Below are positions 26,579-36,058 of a stretch of 64,000 nucleotides of DNA, one piece after another. The notes beneath the pieces are model-generated. The model did no database searches and was not told where the DNA came from. It worked only from the letters and a program-made list of their open reading frames with translations. This DNA is from JADJWR01 sp963847675 (lineage in GTDB: Bacteria > Pseudomonadota > Gammaproteobacteria > Burkholderiales > Burkholderiaceae_F). How positions within the stretch are numbered: the first letter of the stretch is position 1; every line of letters begins with the position of its first letter. Location of the stretch: NCBI GenBank assembly GCA_963847675.1, contig CAWKAP010000005.1, positions 124,001 through 188,000 of the forward strand, given 5' to 3'. The position numbers were made by a program, and so were the translations under genes.

Positions 26579-27469
26579 TCAGGCGGCAAGCGCGGCGCGC
26601 TCCAGGTGCTGCCGGACGAACTGCAGCGCGGCCTTCAGCGTGGTTTCGATGTCGCCCAGCGGCACGCGGTAGACAGCGCGGCTCGGCCTGGCATCCGGTC
26701 CACGGTGCAGGCGCATCGGAATCTCGATCGACAGGTCAAGGTCCGTCTTTGCGATCGCCTCGACGATGCCGGCGCAGCCGACCTGTCCCTCGCCCAGCGG
26801 CGTGAAGAAGAAGCCGTCGGCATTCGCCCGCACGTCCTTCACGTGGGTATGCACGCAGTGGGGCATCGCGGCCAGTGCATCCGCGGCGGGATCGATGGAG
26901 GGACGGTGCGAGATCGTATTGCCTGCGTCGTAGTTCAGTCCCACGCGCGGATGATCGATGCGCGCCAGCAGCGCCGCGGCGTCGGCCGCGGTGTTCAGCA
27001 GATTGTCGGAGCCGTCGCCCGGGTTCTCCAGCCCGATCCACATGCCCAGCTTCTCCGCGTGCGAGGCAAGCTGGGCGATGTTGGTGTAGAAGCGGTGCTC
27101 GTTGCTGCGCGCCGCGGCATTGGTATTGATGACCCGCGCGCCGAGCGCGCGCGCGAAATCCATGCGGCCGCGGAATACTTCAAGCGCGTCGGGCCGACCC
27201 AGGTCGATGTGAGAGGAGAACGCGTGGCAGGCGATTCCGGCGTCACGCAGCCAGGCGGCGTACTGCTTGGCCTGAGCCGCAGTGAACGCACTCTCGTCGA
27301 ACGGCTCCGTGTAGCCGACGATGAATGCGGGCTCGACGTGCGTGGCGCCGATCGAGGCAAGGCTCTCGAGCAGGCGCGGAAACGGGTAGCCGTCGAATGG
27401 GGCGGCACTGAGCGAAACGATGCGCGTGCGGCCGCCGCCATTACGTTCGGGCAGGATGGGATGCTTCAT
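26579..27469 (-). CDS. Sugar phosphate isomerase/epimerase, xylose-isomerase-like TIM barrel
   Basis: A cytosolic TIM-barrel enzyme of 296 residues. Conserved metal-site pieces are WIGLENPGDGSDN (Glu), VGLNYDAGNT (Asp) and CVHTHVKDVRA (His, Lys, Asp), with LSIEIPMRLH closing the site. Close relatives include tetrulose-phosphate isomerases (LerI), hydroxypyruvate isomerases and the decarboxylase OiaC, so it could isomerise a sugar or decarboxylate a 3-oxo acid. A very strong ribosome-binding site (AAGGAGG) lies before the ATG. It lies 24 bases upstream of the kinase gene on the same strand. Confidence 0.85.
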   Translation of the reverse strand: MKHPILPERNGGGRTRIVSLSAAPFDGYPFPRLLESLASIGATHVEPAFIVGYTEPFDESAFTAAQAKQYAAWLRDAGIACHAFSSHIDLGRPDALEVFRGRMDFARALGARVINTNAAARSNEHRFYTNIAQLASHAEKLGMWIGLENPGDGSDNLLNTAADAAALLARIDHPRVGLNYDAGNTISHRPSIDPAADALAAMPHCVHTHVKDVRANADGFFFTPLGEGQVGCAGIVEAIAKTDLDLSIEIPMRLHRGPDARPSRAVYRVPLGDIETTLKAALQFVRQHLERAALAA

Positions 27470-27578
27470 GGACCTCCTTCTAGAGCGCTTCCGCGGCGAA
27501 CAGGCAGGCCGTCCGGCTGGCGCGGCAGTCCCGCTCGCTCCCGCCGCAGCACCGAGGGGCGACCAGGTTGTCGTCGCC

Positions 27579-28328
27579 CTAGTGGATCAGCATGCCGCCA
27601 TTGACGTCGAGCGTGATGCCAGTGCAGTACCCGGACAGGTCGCTCGCCAGGAACACTACGCAGCCGGCGACGTCGTCCGGGTCGCCGATGCGCGCCAGCG
27701 GAATCTGCTCCAGGATGCCGGCCTTGCGACTCTCCGGGATCTTCCCTTTGTTGATGTCGGTCGCGATCAGGCCCGGCGTAAGGCAGTTGACGCGGATCCC
27801 GTTGCCGCCGTACTCGCGCGCCATCGCACGCGCCAGGCCGAGCACGCCCGCCTTCGCAGCCGAGTAATGCGGCCCGCCCAGAATGCCGCCGCCGCGCTGC
27901 GCCGACACCGATGAAATGCAGATGATCGAGCCGCTTTTCTGCGCCAGCATTGCCGGCAGCACGGCCTGCGACGCGAGCAGCGTACCGCGCAGGCTGACGT
28001 CGAGGACCGCGTCGTAGTCGGCCTCGGTGATATCCAGCGTCTTGCGCGGTTGGGTGATCCCGGCGTTGTTCAGCAGAATGTCGATGCGGCCGAACTTCGC
28101 AAGGATGGCCTTGGCGGCCTGTTCGCAGGAACTCTTGTTCGTCACGTCGGCTACCACGCCCAGGTGCTCGGCGCCGAGTCGTGCAGCCGCGCCGACCGGG
28201 TCGGCCTGCGCCAGATCGAGTATCACCACCTTGGCGCCATGCGCCGCCATCATGCGGGCCGACGCAAAGCCAAGGCCGTTCAGGCCCGCGCCACCGGTAA
28301 CAACAGCCACCTTGTCTTTCAACAGCAT
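27579..28328 (-). CDS. Short-chain dehydrogenase/reductase
   Basis: A classical SDR of 249 residues. The cofactor loop TGGAGLNGLG, NNAG (in LLNNAGITQ), the serine in ICISSVSAQ, the catalytic pair YSAAK and the C-terminal LDVNGGMLIH are present. The acidic residue after beta-2 (VVILDLAQ) suggests NAD(H). It leads the minus-strand unit and would oxidise the polyol or sugar substrate, for example threitol or erythritol to erythrulose, if the pathway model holds. The ATG at 28328 is chosen because it follows GGAGA; the frame extends upstream without a better start. A 112-base divergent gap separates it from the LysR gene. Confidence 0.88.
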   Translation of the reverse strand: MLLKDKVAVVTGGAGLNGLGFASARMMAAHGAKVVILDLAQADPVGAAARLGAEHLGVVADVTNKSSCEQAAKAILAKFGRIDILLNNAGITQPRKTLDITEADYDAVLDVSLRGTLLASQAVLPAMLAQKSGSIICISSVSAQRGGGILGGPHYSAAKAGVLGLARAMAREYGGNGIRVNCLTPGLIATDINKGKIPESRKAGILEQIPLARIGDPDDVAGCVVFLASDLSGYCTGITLDVNGGMLIH

Positions 28329-28440
28329 TGCGGTTTCTCCGTCGCGAGCAGGTTGGCGCATTCTTCGTCTCGGCAGTTGTGGACTCAAGCGATGAGATTT
28401 TCACCTACTGCTGAATTGCTCTCATGTGGCAGCACAACAA

Positions 28441-29328
28441 ATGCGCACCTCCCTGCCGCCCTTGCCTGCGCTCTCCGCGTTCGAAGCGGTGGCGCGTCGC
28501 CGCTCCTTTGCGCTGGCCGCGGCCGAACTTAGCCTCACACCGTCGGCCGTCAGTCATCAGGTGGCGCGGCTGGAGGACTTTCTCGGCGTGCGCCTGTTCG
28601 ACCGCACAACGAGAGGCGTTTCGCTGAGCCCCGCCGGCGAGGCTTATCTTCGGCGAGTGGCTGGCGCGCTGGGCGCGATCGGTGCAGCGACCGACGACGT
28701 TCGGAAGGGCGTGCGCAACTCGCTCTATGTCCACACCAGCCCGACCTTCGCGAGCCTTTGGCTCATGCCGCGCCTGGGACACTTTGCCCAGGAGCATCCC
28801 GGAGTTTCGGTCTTCCTGTCCGCATCGCCGACGCACTCGGACTTCGCGCTCGGGCAGGTCGATGTCGACGTTCGCTACGGCGTGCCCAACTGGCCAAACC
28901 TCACCGTGCGGCCCATCTTCGACGAGCCCATTCTTCCGCTGGCCAGCCCGACGTTCATCGAGCGCCATCGAATCCGCGACCCGGAGGACTTGCTGCACGT
29001 TCCGCTGATTCAGTCGACTGTCAGCGTGGTGCAATGGAGCGACTGGTTCTCGGCGCGTGGATTCGACCAGGGTCCGGAGCGATATGCGCTGCGGTTCGAC
29101 CGCGCGTCGCTTTCCCTCGATGCCGCTGTTCAGGGGCTGGCGGTTGCTCTGGAAAGCGCAACGATGGCGCAGGGATTCCTCGACAGTGATCAGCTGCGCA
29201 CGATCTTTGACAAGGCATGGTCCATTTCAGTGCGCGCACATTTTGCCGTCTACCCGCCACGCCACGCGCAACGGCCGGAGGTCGCCAGTTTCCTTGGCTG
29301 GCTCAGTAAGCAGGCCGGCAGCAACTGA
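28441..29328 (+). CDS. LysR-family transcriptional regulator (GcvA-like)
   Basis: A 295-residue LysR-type regulator. The N-terminal winged helix-turn-helix is LPALSAFEAVARRRSFALAAAELSLTPSAVSHQV, with RLFDRTTRGVSLSPAG as its end. A periplasmic-binding-protein-like effector domain follows (SPTFASLWLMPRLGHF, VDVDVRYGV). The sequence resembles the GcvA group. It is divergent from the SDR gene, the classic LysR arrangement, and is the only regulator in the island, so it probably controls the minus-strand unit and possibly the plus-strand one. A GTG at 28426 in the same frame is an alternative start. Confidence 0.9.
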   Translation: MRTSLPPLPALSAFEAVARRRSFALAAAELSLTPSAVSHQVARLEDFLGVRLFDRTTRGVSLSPAGEAYLRRVAGALGAIGAATDDVRKGVRNSLYVHTSPTFASLWLMPRLGHFAQEHPGVSVFLSASPTHSDFALGQVDVDVRYGVPNWPNLTVRPIFDEPILPLASPTFIERHRIRDPEDLLHVPLIQSTVSVVQWSDWFSARGFDQGPERYALRFDRASLSLDAAVQGLAVALESATMAQGFLDSDQLRTIFDKAWSISVRAHFAVYPPRHAQRPEVASFLGWLSKQAGSN

Positions 29329-29413
29329 CGCGCGGCCCTTGATTGGCTGCAAGAGGTCTCGCGGGCCGAGTCCCTTGCCGGCGAGGCGGCGGGTCGGCAG
29401 CCCGCGTGCATCG

Positions 29414-31216
29414 TCACGCCGCGAACTGCAGCGCCGCCAGTCGCGCGTACAGGCCGCCGCGGGCGGCGAGTTCGGCGTGCGTGCCGGCGTCGACGATGCG
29501 GCCGTGGTCGAGCACGAAGATGCGGTCGGCGCGCTGCACGGTGGCCAGGCGATGCGCGATGACGATCGTCGTGCGCCCTTGCATCGCCACTTGCAGGGCC
29601 GCCTGCACCGCGCGCTCGCTCTCGGCATCGAGCGCGGACGTGGCCTCGTCGAGCAGCAGCAGCGGCGCATTCTTCAGCATGGCGCGGGCGATCGCCACGC
29701 GCTGCCGCTGGCCGCCGGACAACCGCAGGCCGCGCTCGCCGACGAAGGTGGCATAGCCGTCGGGCAGTCCGCGCACGAACTCGTCGACGAACGCGGCGCG
29801 TGCGGCGGCGAGCGCCTCGTCGTCGCTGGCATCGGCGCGGCCGTAGCGGATGTTCTCCAGAACGGTGCCGGAGAAGATCACCGGTTCCTGCGGCACCACG
29901 GCGATGCGCGCGCGCAGGTCGGCGAGCCGAAGCCGGCGCAGCTCGACGCCATCGAGGCGCAGGCTGCCGGCGTCGATGTCGTAGAAGCGTTGCAGCAGCT
30001 GGAAGATCGTCGTCTTGCCGGCGCCCGACGGGCCGACCAGCGCGACGTTCTCGCCCGGCGCGATCGTCAGCGACAGCCCGTCCAGCACCGGCTGCTGGCG
30101 CCGCGACGGATAAGCGAAGCGCACCGCATCGAACTCGATGCGCACGCCGCCGGACGAAGCAGGCAACGGCTGCGGTGCGAGCGGATCGGTCACCGCCGAG
30201 CGCGCGTCGAGCAGTTCCATCAGCCGCTCGGTGGCCCCGGACGCGCGCAGCAGTTCGCCCCACACCTCGGCCAGCACCGCGACGCTGCCGGCCACCACCG
30301 CGATGTACAACGCCGTCTGGCTCAGCTGGCCGGCGGTGATCGTGCCGGCAAGCACCGACTGCACGCCACCGTACAGGCCGTACAGCAGCGAGCCGAACAC
30401 GCCGATGATCACGAACGCGGTGAGCATCGCGCGCACGCCGGTACGGCGGATCGAGGCGGCAAAGGCCTGCTCGTTAGCCGCGCCGAAACGGCTCGCCTCA
30501 ACGGCTTCCTGCGTGAAGCTCTGCACGACCGGGATGGCGTTGAGGATCTCGCCGGCAATCCCGCTCGTATCGGCGATGCGGTCCTGGCTGGCGCGCGACA
30601 GCCTGCGCACGCGGCGCCCGATCAGCACCGCCGGCAGCACCACCAGCACGATGACGCCGGCCACGGTGAGCATCAGCCGGGGGCTGGTGGCGATCAGCAT
30701 CGACAGCCCGCCGACGAACAGCACGGCGTTGCGCAGCCCCATGCTGATGCTGGAGCCGACCGCGTTCTGGATCACCGTGGTGTCGGTGGTCAGGCGCGAC
30801 AGCACTTCGCCGGTCTTCAGCGTCTCGAAGAACTGCGGGCTCTGCTGCAGCACGTGGGCGTAGACGGCCTGGCGCAGGTCGGTGGTCACGCGCTCGCCGA
30901 GCCAGGTCACCATGTAGAAGCGCGCGGAGGTGAAGACGCCGAGCGCCACCGCGACGCCGAACAGTCCCAGGAAGTGGTTGCGGATCGCAGCCAGCCGCGT
31001 ACCGGCGTCGGCGCCTGGTGCGAGTGCCAGGCCGCCGTCGACCAGCAGCCGCACCGCGTAGGGCAGCGCCAGCGTGCTGGCTGCGGCGAGCAGCAGGAAC
31101 AGCAGGGCGAGCGCGATCTGCCGCCGGTAGCTGCCCAGGAACGGCAGCAGCGCGCGCAGCGGCCGAAGCCGCGCGGCCGGCGGCGCGGCGGAAACGGAGC
31201 CGGCCGCTTCGCTCAT
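29414..31216 (-). CDS. ABC exporter, fused permease and ATPase (MsbA/LmrA-like)
   Basis: A half-size ABC exporter of 600 residues that would work as a homodimer. Six membrane segments occupy about residues 25-320, with the coupling region GEVLSRLTTDTTVIQNAVGSS. The ATPase domain has Walker A GPSGAGKTT, the Q-loop PQEPVIFSGTV, signature LSGGQRQR, Walker B LLLLDEATSALD and the switch His in VIAHRL. Such proteins move lipids, drugs or peptides; the substrate is not evident. The ATG at 31216 overlaps the MAPEG gene stop by 4 bases, so the two are probably co-translated. Confidence 0.92.
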   Translation of the reverse strand: MSEAAGSVSAAPPAARLRPLRALLPFLGSYRRQIALALLFLLLAAASTLALPYAVRLLVDGGLALAPGADAGTRLAAIRNHFLGLFGVAVALGVFTSARFYMVTWLGERVTTDLRQAVYAHVLQQSPQFFETLKTGEVLSRLTTDTTVIQNAVGSSISMGLRNAVLFVGGLSMLIATSPRLMLTVAGVIVLVVLPAVLIGRRVRRLSRASQDRIADTSGIAGEILNAIPVVQSFTQEAVEASRFGAANEQAFAASIRRTGVRAMLTAFVIIGVFGSLLYGLYGGVQSVLAGTITAGQLSQTALYIAVVAGSVAVLAEVWGELLRASGATERLMELLDARSAVTDPLAPQPLPASSGGVRIEFDAVRFAYPSRRQQPVLDGLSLTIAPGENVALVGPSGAGKTTIFQLLQRFYDIDAGSLRLDGVELRRLRLADLRARIAVVPQEPVIFSGTVLENIRYGRADASDDEALAAARAAFVDEFVRGLPDGYATFVGERGLRLSGGQRQRVAIARAMLKNAPLLLLDEATSALDAESERAVQAALQVAMQGRTTIVIAHRLATVQRADRIFVLDHGRIVDAGTHAELAARGGLYARLAALQFAA

Positions 31217-31611
31217 CCGCCGGCGAGCCCGCGCAGCACGCCCCAGGCGGCGGCAATCATCAGGCCGGCCCAGGCGACGAAGGCGAGGACGAAGCCGCCG
31301 CCACGCGACTTCGGCTCGCGCAGGTAGGCGGCGGCGTACCAGATCCGCCCGACGAGCCAGACGCCGCCGAGGGCGGTCGCGACCGGCGGACCGACGAAGA
31401 GCGCGCACAGCCACAGCGCCGGCAGGAAGATCACCGTGTTCTCGAGCGTGTTCATCTGCACGCGGAAGGCGCGCTCGAACATCTCGTGGCCGGTCGTGGC
31501 CGGCGCGGCGACGCGGTACTTGCCGCGTGCGCGGCCGACGATCGCGACGGCGGCGAAGCACAGCGTGAGGGCGGCCAGCGTCACGAGTGCCGGCCAGTGC
31601 ATGGTGTTCAT
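31213..31611 (-). CDS. MAPEG-family membrane protein
   Basis: A 132-residue protein with four predicted membrane helices. It resembles membrane-associated proteins in eicosanoid and glutathione metabolism: FERAFRVQMNTLENTVIFLPALWL is the characteristic helix with the Arg-Val-Gln-x-Asn-x-x-Glu-Asn/Glu-Asn core, followed by VWLVGRIWYAAAYL. Bacterial members may be glutathione transferases or peroxidases, but activity is rarely known. Its stop overlaps the start of the MsbA-like exporter (ATGA). Confidence 0.88.
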   Translation of the reverse strand: MNTMHWPALVTLAALTLCFAAVAIVGRARGKYRVAAPATTGHEMFERAFRVQMNTLENTVIFLPALWLCALFVGPPVATALGGVWLVGRIWYAAAYLREPKSRGGGFVLAFVAWAGLMIAAAWGVLRGLAGG

Positions 31612-31676
31612 CGGTGAAGGGAAGGGTCCGGTTCGCAGCGGCGCATCGTAAGCCAGCGACCGCGGATGCGACGCTG

Positions 31677-32741
31677 CTACAGCCGGATCGGCTCGAGATA
31701 GCCGGTCATCTCCAGGTAGCCGCGGCCGACGCGGCGGCCGCCTTCGAGGAGTTCGCTCGCGCCCTCCCAGTACACCGCGCCGGCGGATGCGCGCGAATCG
31801 AGTTCCTGGTCGGCGAACAGCGGTCGCGTTTCGAACGTGCGCGGGCCGACGCGGATGCGCTGCGCCACCGGCCACGTGGCGCGCGTGCGCGGCGAGGTCC
31901 AGCGTTCGAGCGGCTCGAAGGCCACCTGGTCGGCGGCGTACACGCGCGGCGCGGCAGCGCCCGCTTCGCGCAGCGAGGCATAGGCGTAGAGCGTCGCGCC
32001 GCTGTCGCGACGGCGGATCCGGAAGGCGGTGAGCGCCGCGCCGCCGTCGAGGTTCACGCCGGTCCAGTCCCACCCCGCGGCGTCGGGATCGAGCAGCGTG
32101 CTCGACCATTCGTGGTCGAGCCAGGCGGTGCCGGCCAACTTCCCTTCGAAGCCGTCCCGCCGGAGTGTCGCCTGAACCTGCAAGTGCGGCTGCGAGTAGT
32201 AGTAGCTCGCCTGGGCCGGTTGCGGTCCCTTGCGCGAGAAGCCGCCGTCGCCCTGCAGCAGCAGCGGCTGCGAAGGCCGTGCGGTGAACTGCAGCGCGAA
32301 GCCGCGGGCCGGCATCGTGCCTTCGTAGACCCCGTCGGCGCGGCGCTCGAAGCGCCAGCGATCGAGCCGGACGTCGGTGTCGCTCTCCAACGCGCCAGCG
32401 ATGCCGAATCCGGCGCGCGCGATGCGTTCGTCCTTCAGCAGGCTGCCACGCGCGGGATCGGCGATCGCCGCGTGCGCGATGATCAGTTGCTGCGCGGCAA
32501 AGCGGCTCGGGTTGGCCGGGTCGATGCCGGTGCGGGTGCGGAAGAACGTGATCTGGAAGCCGATTGGCTGCGGCGCGGCATCGAGCCAGCCGGTCAGGTA
32601 CCACCATTCGGTGCGGTACTCGGGGTGCGCACCGTGGTCGCGCGGAAAGACAAGCGGGCGTGGCGTCACCGCCGGATACTCGACGGCGACCGCGCGCGCC
32701 AGCGGCAGTGCGGCAGCAGCGAGAAAGGCGCGGCGCTTCAC
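31677..32741 (-). CDS. Secreted lipocalin-like protein (AttH/CrtC-like)
   Basis: A 354-residue exported protein of the AttH/carotenoid 1,2-hydratase-like beta-barrel family. The N-terminus (VKRRAFLAAAALPLARAVA) is a signal with a Tat-like KRRAF. The diagnostic segment is GAHPEYRTEWWYLTGWL, with FQITFFRTRTG, GWDWTGVNLDGG, LDHEWSS and RGYLEMTGY. It starts at a GTG sharing 4 bases (GTGA) with the stop of the ABC permease. In AttEFGH-type loci the same order (ATPase, permease, AttH) is found. The barrel may bind or modify a lipid handled by the transporter. Confidence 0.85.
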   Translation of the reverse strand: MKRRAFLAAAALPLARAVAVEYPAVTPRPLVFPRDHGAHPEYRTEWWYLTGWLDAAPQPIGFQITFFRTRTGIDPANPSRFAAQQLIIAHAAIADPARGSLLKDERIARAGFGIAGALESDTDVRLDRWRFERRADGVYEGTMPARGFALQFTARPSQPLLLQGDGGFSRKGPQPAQASYYYSQPHLQVQATLRRDGFEGKLAGTAWLDHEWSSTLLDPDAAGWDWTGVNLDGGAALTAFRIRRRDSGATLYAYASLREAGAAAPRVYAADQVAFEPLERWTSPRTRATWPVAQRIRVGPRTFETRPLFADQELDSRASAGAVYWEGASELLEGGRRVGRGYLEMTGYLEPIRL

Positions 32742-35294
32742 CAGTCCGCCCGCACGGCCAGCACCGCATCGGGCGCCACGGCGCGCCGCCCGGCGGCGAG
32801 TGCGGTCAGCGCCGCGGCCGCGAGCAGCGCAACGATCAGCCCGGCCACCAGCAGCAGCGGCACGCGGAAATCCATGCTCCAGTGGAACGACTGCGGGTTG
32901 ACGAACTCGACCAGGATCCACGCGATCGCCAGTCCCGCCGCGAGCCCGATGACGATCGCCAGCCCGGTGACCAGCAGGCCCTCGATGGCGAGCAGCGCGA
33001 GGATCTGGCGGCGCGTGACGCCGAGATGGCGCAGCATGCCGAACTCGCGCATGCGCACGATCGCCTGCGCTGAGAACGTGGCAGCGATGCCGGTGAGCCC
33101 GATCACGATGGCGGCGATCTCGAGGACGTAGGTGACGGCGAAGCTGCGGTCGAAGATGCGCAGGCTGATGGCGCGGATCTCTCCGGCGGAGACGAATTCC
33201 GCGCTTTTCGCCTGCATCCGCGGCTGCAGCCCGGCGATCACTTCGGTGGCGCTGGCGCCCGGCGCCAGCCACAGCGCTGCCTCGGTCGGCGGCGCGCTGC
33301 CGGCGATCCGTTCGTAGTCGGCGGCGTCGATGATGATCGCGCCGAACTGGCGCGCGTAGTCGCGCCAGATGCCGGCGACGACGAAGGTCTGCGCCCTGCC
33401 GGCGATCGGCAGACTGATGGCCGCGCCGATGCGCGCGCCGTAGATGTCGACGATCGCCTCGGAGACCCACGCCGGTGGCGCCATGCCTTCGCGCCAGGGC
33501 AGCGCTGCGCCGGTCAGCGGCAACTGCCGCGCAGCGTCGGCGCGGTCGATCGGCCGGGCGATCAGCGAGACCGGTGCGCGTGCCGGATCGAGCATGATCT
33601 TGAGATTCAGGGAGAACTGCGCGCGCGCCACCTGCGGATGGCCCGCGAGGGTGCGCTGGTCTTCGCTGCTGAAGGTGGCCGTGGTCCCGCCGAGGCTGCC
33701 GGCAGCCGCCGTGGCGGCACGCACGTAGACGTCGGCCGGCAGCACCCGCTCGAGCCACTGATCGACCGAAACGCGGAAGCTCGCCACCATCGTCGCCATG
33801 GCCACCATCAGCGCGAAGCTGGCGACGATGCCGGCGGCGCCGATCGCGGCGAATCTGGGCGTCGCCGCGAGCCGCGTGGCAGCCAGCCACCATGGTGCCC
33901 CCTGCGGCGCCAGCCGGCGCTGCGACAGGGCCCGTTGCAGGGGACCGAACAGCCACGGCGCGACGAGCGGCTTGACGAAGATCGCCGCCACCAGCAGCAC
34001 GGCAATCGACAGATACGCTCCGAGCGGTATCCCCTGCACAGGCGGCGCCCACAGCAGCAGTGCGGCCAGCGCGATCAGCAACGCCGCGGGCCAGGCCCGT
34101 TGCGCGCGGACGTCGCGGTCGAGTCCGGAGCCCGCCTTCAGCGCCAGCGCCGGCTCCGACGCGGCCGCATCGCGCGCGGGCAGCCAGCCGCCGACGGTTG
34201 CCGCCGCCACTCCGAGTGCAAAGAAGAGCAGCGTTGCGGCGGTGTCCACGTGCAGCGGCGGCTGCACCCCGGTGAAGAAACCGCCGCCGAGGTCGCCGCC
34301 GAGCAGGCGCAATGCGACCTTGGCCACAGCCAGTCCGATAACGATGCCGAACGCGGCACCGACGACGCCCAGCAGCGCGGATTCCGCCAGCAGCAGGCGC
34401 TCCACTTCGCCACGCGTGGTGCCGATCACGCGCAGGAAAGCCAGTTGCGTGCGCCGCGCCGCCACGCCCTGCGCCTGCAGCGAGTAGACGAGGAAGGCGC
34501 CGGTGAACAGCGCCACCAGCGCCAGCACGTTGAGGTTCACCCGGTAGGCGCGCGACAGGTTCGACACCCGCGTGGCGGCGCCTTCGGCGGTCTGCAGGCT
34601 GACGCCGGCCGGCAGCCGCCACTCGGCCGTCGCCTGCTGCGGTGTGGTGCCGGGCGCGAACTGCACGTCGATGCGCGTGAGACGACCGAGCCTGTCGAGC
34701 CGCCACTGCGCAAAGCCGAGATCCATCACCGCGACGACCTGCCCGGCGCGCGCCGCGGGAAGCCGACCGGCGATGCGCAGCCGCTCGATGCGGCCGCCGA
34801 CCTGCACGCCGATCGTCTCGCTCGGCGCGAGTTGCAGCATTTCGAGCGCCGGCCGGCGACAGGTACACGCCGTCGTCGAGCAGGGCGAAGCGCTCTTCCT
34901 TGTTCGCGGGTTCGCCGATCGTGTGCGGGGCCAGCAGGGCAGAACGAAAGACGTCGACACCCTGGATCGGCAGCGATCGGCCGCGCAGGCGGTGCGGTTC
35001 GACGATCGGCGCCTCCACGTCCAGCACGGGGCTCGCCCATTCGACCGCAGCAGAGCCGGCGACGCGCGAGTAGACGGCTTCGTCGAAGCCTTCGCGCGGG
35101 CCGACCACCGAGGCATCCGCCTGGCCGCTGGCCTGCCGGACGGCGGCGGAGAATTCCTCCAGCGCGGAGGCGTTGATCAGGTGCACCGCGTAGCCGAGCG
35201 ACACGCCGATGGCGATCGCGACGACCTGCACGGCGACGCGCAGCGGGTGGCCGCGCGCGTAGCCGCCGATTACGTGGGCAAGCAGCCAGAGCAT
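32738..35294 (-). CDS. FtsX-like ABC transporter permease (AttFG-like), frameshifted as read
   Basis: A large permease of about 850 residues carrying two FtsX domains. The N-terminus MLWLLAHVIGGYARGHPLRVAVQVVAIAIGVSLG is the first membrane segment. RRTQLAFLRVIGTTRGEVERLLLAESALLG is the first FtsX module, and VRMREFGMLRHLGVTRRQILALLAIEGLL the second. The frame changes between SPA and LEMLQLAPSETIGV near 34849-34857; removing one base joins the parts. It works with the ATPase gene 54 bases upstream and the lipocalin-like gene downstream. Such systems (MacB/LolCDE-like) use ATP to drive movement in the periplasm or lipid extraction. Confidence 0.85.
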
Positions 35295-35348
35295 GCGTGA
35301 GGTCGAGTGATGAGCATCGGCTCTCGTCGGGACGCGCAGTGCCGTGCG

Positions 35349-36005
35349 CTATCGCGGCTGCAGCCTGCCGTGGTCGAGGCGCAGCACGCGGTCGGCCGTG
35401 GCGGCGGCGTGTGTCGAGTGCGTGACGAGGATGCCGGCCGCGCCCTGCGTCTTGATCGTCCGCGCCAGCAGCTGCAACACGACGTCGGCGGTGTCGGGGT
35501 CGAGGTTGCCGGTCGGCTCGTCGGCCAGCACCAGCGCCGGACGATGCACCAGCGCGCGCGCCACGGCGACGCGCTGCAGTTCGCCGCCGGACAGTTCGCG
35601 TGGCGGCGATTCGCCGCGGTCGCCGAGGCCGACGGCCGTCAGCAAATCCATCGTGCGTTCCCGTCGCTCCGCGGGGCCAATGCCGAGCAGAACGAGAGGC
35701 AGCTCGACGTTCTGCGCGATCGTCAGGTGCGGCAGGATGTGGAAGGCCTGGAACACGAAACCCACCCGCCTCCGCCGAAGCCGCGTGCGCGCGTCCTCGT
35801 CGAGCCGCGTGATGTCCTCGCCGCCGATGACGATGTGGCCGGCGTCGGGGCGGTCGAGACCGGCGACCAGGTTCAGCAGCGTCGACTTGCCGGCGCCCGA
35901 TTCGCCGACGACGGCGACGTACTCGCCGGTGGCCAGGTCGAGATCGAGGGCGTCGAGGATCGGTCGCGGGCCGAAGCGCCTGGCGAGGCCCTTGATGGAA
36001 AGCAT
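35349..36005 (-). CDS. ABC transporter ATP-binding protein (LolD/MacB-like)
   Basis: The ATPase partner of the FtsX-like permease, 218 residues from the ATG at 36005; an ATG at 36014 is an alternative start. It shows Walker A GESGAGKST, the Q-loop FVFQAFHILPHLT, signature LSGGELQR, Walker B LVLADEPTGNLD and switch LVTHSTHAA. The spacing of signature and Walker B is that of the LolD/MacB/FtsE group. Together with the next two genes it forms an AttEFGH-like operon. Its 5' end faces ilvA across a gap of about 50 bases. Confidence 0.93.
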   Translation of the reverse strand: MLSIKGLARRFGPRPILDALDLDLATGEYVAVVGESGAGKSTLLNLVAGLDRPDAGHIVIGGEDITRLDEDARTRLRRRRVGFVFQAFHILPHLTIAQNVELPLVLLGIGPAERRERTMDLLTAVGLGDRGESPPRELSGGELQRVAVARALVHRPALVLADEPTGNLDPDTADVVLQLLARTIKTQGAAGILVTHSTHAAATADRVLRLDHGRLQPR

Positions 36006-36058
36006 GGCGGCCATTGTAGGCAGCGGCATCGAATATGCTTCCGCGGACAGGAGGATCC

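Noticed and set aside
28329..28440. LysR-type T-N11-A operator between the SDR and LysR genes
   Set aside because: Several weak T-N11-A matches exist by chance, and none has a convincing dyad.
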